From assembly GCA_033964015.1 (NCBI GenBank), contig CM066922.1, positions 21,066,507-21,130,506 of the forward strand: a stretch of 64,000 nucleotides of DNA, written 5' to 3'. A program made the translations under genes and the position numbers. The notes under the pieces are model-generated. The model did not search any database. It was not told where the DNA came from and saw only the letters and a program-made list of their open reading frames with translations. Shown piece after piece: positions 1-10,008 of the stretch (its first letter is position 1; each line of letters opens with the position of its first letter). Source of the stretch: Scolanthus callimorphus. Taxonomy: Eukaryota > Cnidaria > Anthozoa > Actiniaria > Edwardsiidae.

Positions 1-728
1 TAAATCATCACCAAAAACTTGGAGCATAGGCATTGCCTATATTAATAATTCAGTAGAAAGTCTACTTTGCACCCTCATTTGCCGAGAGCTATTGTCATGT
101 TGTATAGTTGTCAGTGCAAGCTTAGAAGCAATGAAAAGGGGTGCATATAAAACAATAGTGCTCTCACAAATAACTCTTGTATCTTTGGTGGAAAAGAGTC
201 ACTAGACATCCCTCCAAGGCTGGGAATATTTAGTGCTTGTCAAGTCATTCCTTCCTGTGTTGGCTGCCCACCTATTTCTGTCATTATCTTGGTTGGGACA
301 CCCCTTCTTTGTTTCAATTTTGGACCTATCCCTAGATAGGCTCGATCATCAGAGGGCAGACCCACAAACGGATGGTGATAGAGCCTTATCCATAGACAGT
401 TGGAGAAAAAAAAGGTTCTCCAGCAAAAATTTGGTATAAAGTTTCAATTTCAGCAACTTGCATTTCATCATCATCATCATCGTCATTCCCCTTTGATGGA
501 GTCATTGACATCCTTGGGGTGCACCCGCTGCACGGAATGTCACATTCAGCAAGCGCATAAAATCGCATAAAATCTTCGCCATCATTGTTTTTCTTGCTTG
601 GTATATATCAATACCAAGCACCATTTCCATTCTTGTCCACATGGACTTCGGATTCTGTACATTGAACAACTCTGTAGCTACATTTAGAGCTTAACTATTT
701 CCTTCATTTTTGCCCTTTCCCATCTTAG
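1..728. other. Intron of the kinesin gene, no exon seen
   Basis: This stretch precedes the terminal kinesin exon and should be its last intron, because the exon starts in phase 1 after an AG at 727-728. I saw no further kinesin exon here. A 60-codon open frame on the minus strand (386-568) contains a run of aspartates and two CxxC-like cysteines, but nothing I recognise, and I do not call it. Confidence 0.5.
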
Positions 729-1192
729 GTGATGCCAATCGCTCAGTTGGTGCAACTAAAATGAACTCCAGCAGCTCCCGTTCCCATCTCATGGTCGTGT
801 TACGAATACAGGGTGTTGACCAGGTGTCCCATGCCATAACACATGGCACTCTCACCTTAGTAGATCTTGCAGGTTCTGAACGCATCTCTAAGACAGAGGC
901 CACTGGACAGCGCCTCATAGAAGCAGCAGCCATTAATAAATCTCTGTCGGCTCTCGGACAAGTATTTACAGCATTACGAACTAACGCAATGCATGTACCA
1001 TATAGGAACTCCAAACTGACTCAGTTGCTACAAAGCTCCCTTGGGGGAGATGGAAAGGCATGTTTGTTTGTGAATATTAGTCCAGCTGAGAGAAATCTTG
1101 GGGAGACCCTCAGTACACTTCAGTTTGGATCAACAGCTAAGCAAGTTCAGCTTGGCAAAGCTACACAGAATATCACAAGAATACCAAAGTGA
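729..1192 (+). CDS. Kinesin motor, C-terminal exon (kinesin-14 type), partial
   Basis: This is the last exon of a kinesin: microtubule-dependent ATPase motor, C-terminal half of the motor domain. Seen in order: switch I region (SSSSRSH), switch II (DLAGSER), the INKSLSALG helix, and YRNSKLTQLLQSSLGG in the microtubule-binding region. The protein stops about 15 residues after the motor core (LGKATQNITRIPK). A motor ending at the C-terminus is the arrangement of kinesin-14 (KIFC/Ncd), minus-end-directed motors of the spindle and of organelle transport; N-terminal kinesins continue into a long stalk. The exon begins after an AG acceptor in phase 1, and the P-loop half lies left of the window. 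Kinesin identity is certain from the motifs; the kinesin-14 subfamily is inferred from the position of the stop codon. Confidence 0.9.
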
Positions 1193-3739
1193 TTGTGACC
1201 AACTCATTGGAGAGCCCACCAAGAAATAATTTATTCGGTTGTCGCTGAATTTCTAGGTCACCTTTGGCATGGGATAGCACACGCTTTGGACACCCCTAAG
1301 AGATAGCAGAGATAGGGAATTTTATACCCTAAGGGATAGAACTAGGAGGAGCACTCCTGTCTATTTTCCTGGTAAGTCTCCCCTGGCTGCCAACCCAGAA
1401 AGCTTCAAAATTGTAAGATTGTGTCCCAAATACAACAATGTATGAGAAAATCGCAACAAATTTCCCTGAGAGACATCAGTTAAAAACTAGTTGTAGCTCT
1501 CACCAAAAGTGCCAACGAGCAATTACAGTGAACCATATTTTGCCCTTTTGAAAATATGAGTTCCTCTGACTCACTGCTGCCCTAATTTCATTTGGCCGAC
1601 TATAGAAACAAATATCTACCTCTAAATTTCATACATGTTGCATTTCCAATAACAACAGCGCAAGAAATATATACAAACACAGCATCCCGCGTAGGGGCGC
1701 ACTTCAGAAGTGGACAAGGGGTCAAATAGTAGATTTCTCTTCTGATACTGAATTTGGTTACCACTTTCAAAATCCTGGCATTTTGATTGGCTAGTGGTTA
1801 CACCACTCTGAACTCGAGAATTTTTCTCCTCGCACGGCTCTATAATGCTGCCGCCTCGCCTCTTGGCTCGGCTGCTCGTTGGCAATCAATTAAAAGTTTC
1901 CATTTTTCCCGGGGAGACCAAGGGTAAAAACTGTGAGTCTCACACAATATCGGGGAGAGTTGGCAGGTGAAAATAAAGTGTCGTAATATAAAATAAATAA
2001 AAATAATGGGATGAAGTTGGTGGGGTTCTATCAGTGATCGATCCAGATTACTTCCATGCTCCAAGGGGGTTTATTTTCCTAAAAATGATTGCTGATAAAT
2101 GCCAAGTTCTGAATGTTAACCAGGATTTGGAACCTTTTTGAAAAGTATTGGATCTCACTACCTGCAAATGATATATTTATTGGAAGAAAGTAAACTTGCT
2201 TGAGAGTTGTTTATTTACAATATTTTACTAGTTTCATCTGTTTACAACCTTGTATATTATATTATCTATCTACATAACAATGTCCCTTTTTGAATGGGTG
2301 CCGCCCCCTTTCCCCACCCCACTATAAGCCCTGGAGAAATAATACAGTATACTATGAATGCAATGTTTTGAAACATGAACAATATAGCTCTCTTAGGCCT
2401 AGTTAGTACAAATGTTGATCCTAATTCTTGTTGCAAATGTCAATTTCCTATAATTATTTAATATATAGTTAGTTGAGGTTATTGTTTCAGGCACGTTTGC
2501 ATTAGGAACTTGAACTAGACTCAAAATAGAATTGAAAACTAGAGTTGCGCATAATTGCTACTTCCAAATGCTTCTTTCTTTCTTAAAACGAGATGTTATC
2601 CCCTTCTTTTGCACGATATGTTGTCTTAAACTATTACCTGCTATTTCCTTCGAATAGATTGATTTTTGTTTGAAATACAGTGGCACAGTAAATTGGTGTG
2701 ACTAGAATTAGGATCAACGTCTGTCCTAGGCCTTAGTCTGTTATAGATTATCCAGTCTGTAACCAATATACTTCTTTGGTTCAATAAATTTCTGTCTAAT
2801 AAACTTAGGGAGTGCCAATTCCCAACTTTATATGAAAATTATGCTTTTGTCTTCCAGAAAATATTTCATGAATTTACTATTCTAGTTATTTGTTTCATGC
2901 TCCATTTCCATAGCTGTCAAGTGAACCTTCAGGGCACAGAAATCTGGAGATTTTGTAAAAAATCAACAAATATATAGGAAATGTCCAAGGATGTTATGCC
3001 GGAGAATACAGTTTATTATAAATATACAAAATTTTATGTTTACATAAGAGGGAGCCTCAAAACTTTGAGACTCCTACCTGAGGTGGGAGAGTTGACAGCT
3101 ATGCTAACTTCTGCTGCTGGCATTTTTGTGAAACTGCAGCCTTGGATTTGGCACAAACTACGGCTGGAAACCAAGCCTACAGATAACCAATTTCAACCAA
3201 CATTTTGTGAGAAATTTAAAAAAACAAGTATCAGCTGAATTATGGAGTTGATTCTAGCCTAAAATGTAAAAATTGATTTTGTAAGAAGTTTTGCTGATTG
3301 ATTTAGGGTTGTTTGTTTGACCTAATTAAAAGCCAGTTTAGCCGCACCCCTCCCCCGTTGGTTGTATCACGTTCTATCAGACAGCAGCACGCTCGATTTC
3401 ACGTGTCCTTTGCTCAGACATGTGAAGCGATTCTGGAAAACGTGACTTCACGACAACGAATTTTATACCTGAAAATAACAACCTCTTGGAAAAATAGCTT
3501 GAGTAACTCCTACAATTTGCATTTTACACCCTATTTTTTCACAGAAGAGAGAGAATTTTCAAATATAAGTACTTTGGCAGAAAAAAAAAACAGCGCAAGT
3601 CGGACGTCGCATTATGTAATACCATTTATATATATATTCTCGAAATGCTCAGTACTCGAAATGCTCAGTATTCTACAAAGCTAAATTATACTTTCCCGTA
3701 GTAAGATCTGCAATAAAGTCCTAGTTGTATTGGGTATGG
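1193..3739. other. Intergenic region, AT-rich, no gene supported
   Basis: The region holds the 3' flank of the kinesin gene and the downstream flank of the minus-strand ORF at 3740-4207. Open frames here (for example 2981-3238 and 3313-3684) have no recognisable domain, no plausible splice partners and AT-rich composition like their surroundings. I see no tRNA, rRNA or clear transposon end in it. Confidence 0.5.
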
Positions 3740-4207
3740 CTACACACTTGCATCCCTCGTACGCCCTCGCGTTTCGTATTCACCCAAACTGCCATACTTG
3801 TTTTCTACACGCAAAGTCAGCTCAGTTCTCTTCCCTGATGCCAATGCCAATAAATGATTAGCTAAAATAGCGTCTTGGACATAACGTCTACTCTTAACGT
3901 TGTGAATTCTCTTTGAATCTTTCCCAGAACACGGGCAATTGTCAGAAAATTTAGTGTTAGCCAAATCAGACCGTATAACAGCTAGCGGTAGTTTCACATT
4001 TGGTCGCTTCAGTTCCTTCTTCTTTATTCTGTTCGATCTCCCAAATGGAGTGATCTTGTCCAAGTCTTGTAATGCAGTAAAGAATTCATCAATGTCCATA
4101 TACTCTTCCGTATCTGTGTCAGGTTCGTGTAGGGTAATTTTCCCCGAAATCGTTTCGGTAAAGTCTACAATCCTTTCCCCATTTTGCGACGATCCCAAAC
4201 ACAACAT
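3740..4207 (-). CDS. Intronless 155-residue ORF, unknown family
   Basis: I do not recognise this protein. The frame is open for 155 codons from an ATG with no intron signals. Composition looks protein-like: an acidic stretch near residues 28-50 (DTDTEEYMDIDEFFTAL), a basic patch (RIKKKELKR) around residue 60, a CPCSG cysteine pair near residue 90, and a C-terminal half rich in Arg, Leu and Ala. The antisense frame is also partly open (3939-4271), which lowers certainty. It lies between the kinesin 3' end and the YccV-domain gene, is transcribed like the latter, but is separated from it by 1.8 kb. It could be a lineage-restricted gene, a retrocopy, or a chance ORF. Confidence 0.4.
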   Translation of the reverse strand: MLCLGSSQNGERIVDFTETISGKITLHEPDTDTEEYMDIDEFFTALQDLDKITPFGRSNRIKKKELKRPNVKLPLAVIRSDLANTKFSDNCPCSGKDSKRIHNVKSRRYVQDAILANHLLALASGKRTELTLRVENKYGSLGEYETRGRTRDASV

Positions 4208-4588
4208 CTTTTCGCGAATTTTTCTCTCCTATTTTTTAAAATTCAAACGTCGATTGAAATACTTATTTTAAACGCCTTGAAGACTGCACACTCGCGTTAC
4301 TCCATGAACTTTACGAACTTATGAACGCTGCCTCTAGATTTTCCCCGTGTTTGTTGTTATCTGTCGACTGACATCCGGTCAATAATTGTAAACTTTAGTA
4401 GGCTCCCTGTGGTTTATACGGCGGAGAAAAAAAAACTTGGTCGTGCTGACGGTCGTGCCCCATTTCCGGTTCGCGTGATCAGGCACGTGTCAAATCCATC
4501 GGTCGTGTTATCTCCGTAGCAAATAAATCAGGTCACTCCTACAATAGTGTAGGGCGGAAAACACTACTGAACACTACAGGTCATCCTG

Positions 4589-4760
4589 CATAAAAACACA
4601 CTTGGCTTGCACGTGACGTCATTGGCAGCCATGTTGGTGTACAGGAACAGCAGGAACAAAAGAAAGTTCATTTGTTGCTCTTTGCTCTGTACACCAACAT
4701 GGCCGCCGCGCTTTTGTGATTTTATTCCCATAGGAACGAGTGCACACCAAGAATACAAAG
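4589..4760. repeat. Palindromic MITE-like repeat, copy 1
   Basis: The arms contain GGTGTACAG and CTGTACACC flanking a short centre, with GCCATGTTGG and its complement CCAACATGGC. A second copy in the opposite orientation is at about 10800-10965, where AAAGCGCAGCGGCCATGTTGG matches the complement of the right arm here. Two inverted copies of the same ~170 bp sequence indicate a dispersed, probably non-autonomous DNA element. The family is not identified. Confidence 0.6.
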
Positions 4761-5798
4761 CTCGTAACTCCCTGTCAACCTCTAGATATCAGAAATTGGG
4801 AACTGGAACAAAATTCTAGATGGGGATATCCCCAAAATATGGATTTCCAGTTGGGTGGTTGGGTAGTGAACAACCTTAAATTTCCAGGCTAATTTTTGGG
4901 ACTGCCCTTTTGCTAACAATGACGACCAAGCGTCAGGTTTGTACGGGAAATATCAGACCGAAATCTTGCAGTACAGCCCGAGATCTGATATTTCCCGTAC
5001 AGACCGAGCAAGTGAGGTTAATAATGCGTTTATTATATGTCTCATTTAAATTTGAATTATATTTTGTCCAATTTCCGGTCTTTGCTGGTTTTTCTACCGT
5101 TCACGCGCCTCGCGCGCCACGCGTTATTTTTATCTTCTTTTTTCAGTATTTGAGTTTTTTAGATTTTGCGTGAATTTTTATATATTTTATGAAAAGAAAG
5201 CTAGCGTACAAGAATTGCGCAAAACTCAAACAATCTTCATCCGGGACACGGGGCTAAATATGGAAAAATATAGCCCGTGGGCAATACGCAAAATACAGCA
5301 CATGCGCCAACCAATCAGATCACAGTAAATTGTCAAGCCATATAATATTTTTTCTTACTTGATCAGGCATATGTCCATTAAAACCTTTTTCTTGTCGGTC
5401 TCTACTGGAAAATTGGCCAGACATATCTGAAAATTGGTTGGATATTTGGTGATTTTGATCAGAGAATGCCCGATGACCGGCAGAAATGTCCAACTCTGCA
5501 ACAAGGTAGCAAAACACCGGTTAACACAAAATTATGCTCTCATTCAATAATTTTATTGCAAATAAATATTACAAAGAAAAGAAATACAGTACAAATTATG
5601 AATACTTTTTTTCACAAAAAAACTGAATGCCATACTAAGGGCACAATCACCTAATCTATGCTCAAGGTTGAGAGGTAGAAACATTGAGCTGAATTCTGTC
5701 ATCCTTTGCAAGACAACCGTTGTGACAAAAAAGCACAACAATTTTCAGAATTTCACCAGCACTAGTTAAGACCTAACCCATGTGCTGTGATCAATCAG

Positions 5799-5837
5799 AC
5801 AAACAAACAAACAAACAAACAAACAAACAAACAAACA
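5799..5837. repeat. (CAAA)n simple repeat
   Basis: About nine to ten perfect tetranucleotide units, located just 3' of the last exon of the YccV-domain gene and probably inside its 3' UTR. Confidence 0.9.
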
Positions 5838-5977
5838 CAAAGAAGGAACTTGTGTCATTGACTCAAAAAGGGTAACTCTGTTTCTCCTTTTCCTGCAATG
5901 TTTAATTTTCTTATTAGCCTGATAATCTGTATCAGGGAGTAAAAAATCTACAAAATTGTCATTAATCTGATTGTTCA

Positions 5978-8900
5978 CTACCCATGCGGGTACACCTTTT
6001 TTAACCATGGCCGTGGCAGATACTGGGCACCATCATAAGCCTCAAAGTATTCATCAACCTCTTCATGAACTATCTGGAATGCGAGAAAGAAAAATACAAT
6101 TCCGTTCATAAAACATACTTGCAAAAATCAAGTCTGCAGCTATCCACCTTTTCTTGTTCAGCACATCAATTCACTGCCAAAATATTGTCATTGAAACTTA
6201 AATATGTCAGACCTATGATCGACTAGCTGTCACAATATGGGGGCTGTTTAATGTATTGTTCAGTATTGTTCTGCGGTGTTGATGTCATTGTTCAGTGAAT
6301 AGAAAAATAGACCCCCAAATCATAACTCCTATGAAAAAATGTCTAGAATGATTATGTTATCTTAATTTCAAGCTCTGTCTGTCTTTCTTTTTCTTTAAGT
6401 TTTATTGCATATTTCAAGATATATGACATGTCATTATAGTACACAACAAGAAGACACGAAAAACTACATCAAGAAACAATGTACATTACAAAATGAATTA
6501 AAAATAACGAAAGGAAAAACCCTAGGTACTATATGGCGGCAAATTTGAATAACAATAGTTCTTGACTTACTGCCTCTCATTCATGTGAAAATGCTTTAAT
6601 TTGTGTTTCCATGTGAACACAAGGCTAGTAAGTCAAGAGCAATAGCTATTAAACTTTGACGCCATATTTCAATTTGGTGTATATATGTTGTCTGTCTGTC
6701 TGTACACTTCAAGTCAACTGTTGCTACCTTTGTTCCAGTAATCACTTCAATGTTTTCCTCTGGTACATAAGTTGTTTGTGTTGTTGGGCGATCTCTTGTA
6801 TCAACAAGTAATGCATAGTTGGGCATATCTTTCCAGTGCTGCAAGGATAAAGAAAACAATCAGAAAACATTAGACAAAATGCTGATAAAGCCGGGGGGGG
6901 GGGGAGTCTTCCCTATATACGGATGGTAGGTATGACAGTAATATTTTCTAGGGGTTAAAATCGGCGATCCAATATTTTTTAGGGGTTCTTTGAACAAAAA
7001 CTGTATGCCAAAGAAAATTGGGAATTTTTTAGAGGTTCTTTGAGCTAAAACAGTATGGCGAAGAAGGTATTTTACTGACCAAGGAGTATTTTTAGGGTGG
7101 ATTTCTTCTAATCAGGTATTTTAAGGGTGGAAATTTGGCTTATCTCCGGTGTAATAACCTGTGAGTGCGCACGAACTGCGTCACAAAGCTTCCTTTGTTT
7201 GGTAGAACGAATCAGGATGAAATAAGAACTGAACACAAAGGTGTCCTCTGGGAATGGTTATTACACGGGAGTTAACCCGGAAATTTGAGCTTCCCGACAG
7301 TCATCCCTACCATTTTGACCTTCAAGTCCCCTCTCCCAGGATGTTTAGAGTACTGGAATGCTCAGTACAACTGGTCATAGAAAATGAGCCCCCCCCCTAC
7401 ATGGCTCATGGCCCTTGCTCCAAACAGCAAGGCAACATTTTGTGCCTAAATTACAGCCCCGACTGAAATTAATTGGCTGTAACAAATTTTCAAGGAATAT
7501 GTAAAAGGAAAACTTTTAAATGCAGTTTTGGACAGATTACACACATTTATAACACATTGAACTGGCGTATCACCTGCTTATCAATGGGGTGATTTGATTC
7601 TCTCCAGACTTCAGGTGCCTAAGGAAGAAGGAAACTTAGTAAATCAATTACAGATGTGTACAGACCTGTAAACAGAACTCTCTCTTATGGCCAGGGATCG
7701 GAGATGGTAAATGGACATGTCCAGTGCAGCTCACAGTGTATAAACAGAATCTGCAGTTGATGGAAGATAAAAGACGGGTTGCCCCAGGAAGTCGTGGGAG
7801 GAACTGGCAGTGGGGGACCTGTTAACCTGGGGTTGTCCCCTAGGGATGCTCTGGATAGGGCGCATTGGAAACAGCTTCTGGGACTCAACATGCCCTAAGT
7901 GTCCCACAGAGGTTAACTGGATAAGTAAGTATTAGTAATCACACGTTGTATTGTTGCTTACTTTAAATTTCTCATCCCATCCCACTATCACTGCCCTGTA
8001 GTTCCAAATCTTGTGCCTTACAACTTGTCCCACACGGAACTTGATCTTCTCTGGTCTTGGTTCACGTGGTTCTGTTGAAGAGCCAAAATTCCCATCTGCA
8101 TCCCTATATTTAAATACTTCAACTGCAGGACACTCCCCTCTGTCTTCAAACCTCAAAAACAGCTGAGACATCCATTCTCTCCATTTTCCCCAGTCAAGGA
8201 CACCACTAGTGAAGAGTGTTAATGACTGTGTAAATCTGTAAGTGCAAACAATAGTAATAATAATAAAATAAAAATGGTGGTCTTTTGCTCTGATAACATG
8301 TGATGAGTCAACAGAAAGAAAAGGTCTTCTCCCCAACATGTGGGAAGTCCATGCAGTCATAATACACTAGCAGTGCTGTCAGAGCAAGGCGGCGACCATG
8401 GGAGCTCTGCCGGCTACTTAACACTAGTTTAAACTAGTATGTTTCACTGCTGGCTACTTTTATCAGACCCCAGACAAATGCATAATGTGTGGTTCCAGAA
8501 AATATTCATCCATTCCCCCTCCCCATGGAAGGGTGTTGAAAAGTGACCCCTCCCACCCCTCCAGAATTTCCAAAGTAAAATACAGTATTTGTATGGAAAA
8601 GATCAGGTAAACTGACCCCCACCCCTCCAGAATTTCCAATGCCCTTGGGGGGGATTATAGATTATGTATATTTTCTGGAACCACACAATAATCCTGTTTA
8701 GAATTCTCTGCTCTAATGCTGAAAAGGCATTGATGGTAGGAGCCTCAAGTTGAAGTTGAAAAAGTTGTGAATACCAATGAGAAACTGATGAAGCTTTAAT
8801 TGAGACAATAGACAAACTTGAGGAAACTTTTCCGACTCCCTGGTACTCACAACTTTTTCGGCTTCAAATTGAGGCTCCTGCTGTATTTATGCACCATCGA

Positions 8901-9387
8901 TGCATATTAGCGGTAGAGTAGAAAATTTGAAACTGGACTATTGAGTGACTCTAATTAGCCAAACTGGGACGGCTACTTTTTTTCAGATAACCATCAACAG
9001 GCTGCATTGTGATGGTGCAAATTGCTAAAGCACAGGTTACAATCATGGCGGCTGTTGTAAAACTGCCTGAGAGCCATGCCATTGCACCAGCATATAATCC
9101 CCTACTCTTACAAAGAGTGCATTAGTGTATACATTCTGGCCTAGGTCAGGGGCATAGCTAGCATTGTGGGAAGGGGGGGGGGGGGGGTAAGGTTACATAT
9201 TTAAATTAAGTCAATACAACAGTCCTGAAATCAAATTAGAAGCAAGAAAATCAAGACTCGATAATTAGGCTTACTTTCGCATCGTTGCATCTCTCTCCCC
9301 TACTGATGGCGAGGTCCATTTGCTGATGAAATATTGTGCTGGGACGGCTAAGATCAAGATTGCTAGCTGGAAGGCTGCTCTTGGCAT
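5978..9387 (-). CDS. YccV-like (hemimethylated-DNA-binding type) domain protein with N-terminal hydrophobic anchor
   Basis: Five exons, read 3' to 5' on the + strand: 9387-9275, 8235-7962, 7618-7574, 6838-6728 and 6073-5978. They sum to 639 nt, i.e. 212 residues plus stop, and every junction keeps frame (phases 2,0,0,0). Residues 1-25 (MPRAAFQLAILILAVPAQYF) look like a signal peptide or signal anchor. From about residue 107 the protein carries a YccV-like domain: KFRVGQVVRHKIWNYRAVIVGWDEKF, then LLVDTRDRP, TYVPEENIEVI, and the terminal YFEAYDGAQYLPRPWLKK. This is the domain of bacterial HspQ/YccV and of animal FBXO21 and POLDIP2. The protein is much shorter than FBXO21 and has no F-box; it also lacks the ApaG domain of POLDIP2. 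Molecular function is therefore not predicted. It is divergent from the USP gene, with start codons about 620 bp apart. Domain identity is firm; the first exon rests on phase match and donor (GTAAGC). Confidence 0.8.
7138..7275. repeat. MITE-like repeat (CCGGTGTAATAACC ends), copy 1
   Basis: The ends read TATCTCCGGTGTAATAACC and, inverted, GGTTATTACACGGGAGTTAA. A reverse-oriented copy with the same ends and interior (CAAACAAAG...AAGCTTTGTGACGCA) lies at 27808-27954 in a USP intron. It sits in the third intron of the YccV-domain gene, next to a low-complexity repeat (6885-7120) that recurs at about 15610-15900. Confidence 0.7.
8489..8689. repeat. MITE-like repeat (TGTGTGGTTCCAGAAAATAT ends), copy 1
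   Basis: The left end reads GTGTGGTTCCAGAAAATATT and the right end is its complement (ATATTTTCTGGAACCACACA). The interior contains GGTGTTGAAAAGTGACCCC. Related copies with the same interior occur at about 32990-33160, 36340-36527 and 55737-55877, so this is a dispersed family of short terminal-inverted-repeat elements. It is intronic to the YccV-domain gene. Confidence 0.75.
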
Positions 9388-10008
9388 TTCAGACTTCTTT
9401 TCTGAAATTCGGGAAGAAAGTCTCCGAAAGCTCTCAATAAAACCGCAAATTTCAAATTCAAACAGGAGTGTTTATTCACTCCAAATATCTTTTCCACATT
9501 TTAGATATCAGAACACGTCGAACAATATCTCACATGGAAGAAAAACAGAGCTGTTTTTGGAAGAAAGAAAGAAAATTTTTGAAACTTCGACGAATCACAA
9601 AATAACACGAGGTTTGTTTGTGAAGGCGCTGGATAGACTGAATTGTGGGCTCAAAACGAACCGACAGATTTCTGGTCTGCGGCTTCTACGTTGAGTACCA
9701 GTCTCTCCGTTTTGTGTTCATTTGAAGGAAGTCGAGAACGTGCGAATTCGTGAGAAAAAATTAAAATGTGGCTGATTTAAATCAAAGACCTCAAGAGAAG
9801 GTGCTTAATCTGAATTTGAGAAAATACATATCGAATTGTTTTCTTCAAGCATTTTTATAGGCTCCATAATTCAGGCAACAGAGGTAAGATAAGAATCAGC
9901 GCTGTGTCTGGCGCAGGTCAATTTACGGCACGTTTTGTTCTCCGTTTTGTTTGTATTTATATTTTTATATTGTCTCTGTCACTCAGAGGAGCATTTAGAG
10001 CTTGATCA
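9388..10008. promoter_or_regulatory. Divergent promoter region between YccV-domain gene and USP gene
   Basis: The two first exons are head-to-head, start codons at 9387 (-) and 10009 (+). The 620 bp between them contain no exon I can support and no obvious TATA box. Bidirectional promoter use is an inference from the arrangement alone. Confidence 0.4.

Larger units (their letters stand above)
4208..5977. other. Intergenic region with repeat fragments
   Basis: The stretch holds a palindromic repeat of about 170 bp (listed separately, 4589-4760), a short inverted repeat (GTACGGGAAATATCAGA near 4938 and its complement near 4984), and a (CAAA)n tract at 5799-5837. On the minus strand an AATAAA (5552-5557) lies about 420 bp beyond the stop codon of the YccV-domain gene and is a candidate polyadenylation signal for it. 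Confidence 0.5.

Noticed and set aside
691..1014. 107-codon minus-strand frame
   Set aside because: It is a shadow of the kinesin motor exon.
8280..8400. Minus-strand open segment with LALTALLVYYDCMDFPH considered as an extra exon of the YccV-domain gene
   Set aside because: No donor gives a phase that joins it to 8235, whereas 9275 joins 8235 directly in phase 2.
9320..9694. 124-codon + strand frame
   Set aside because: It is antisense to the first exon of the YccV-domain gene, with no recognisable domain.
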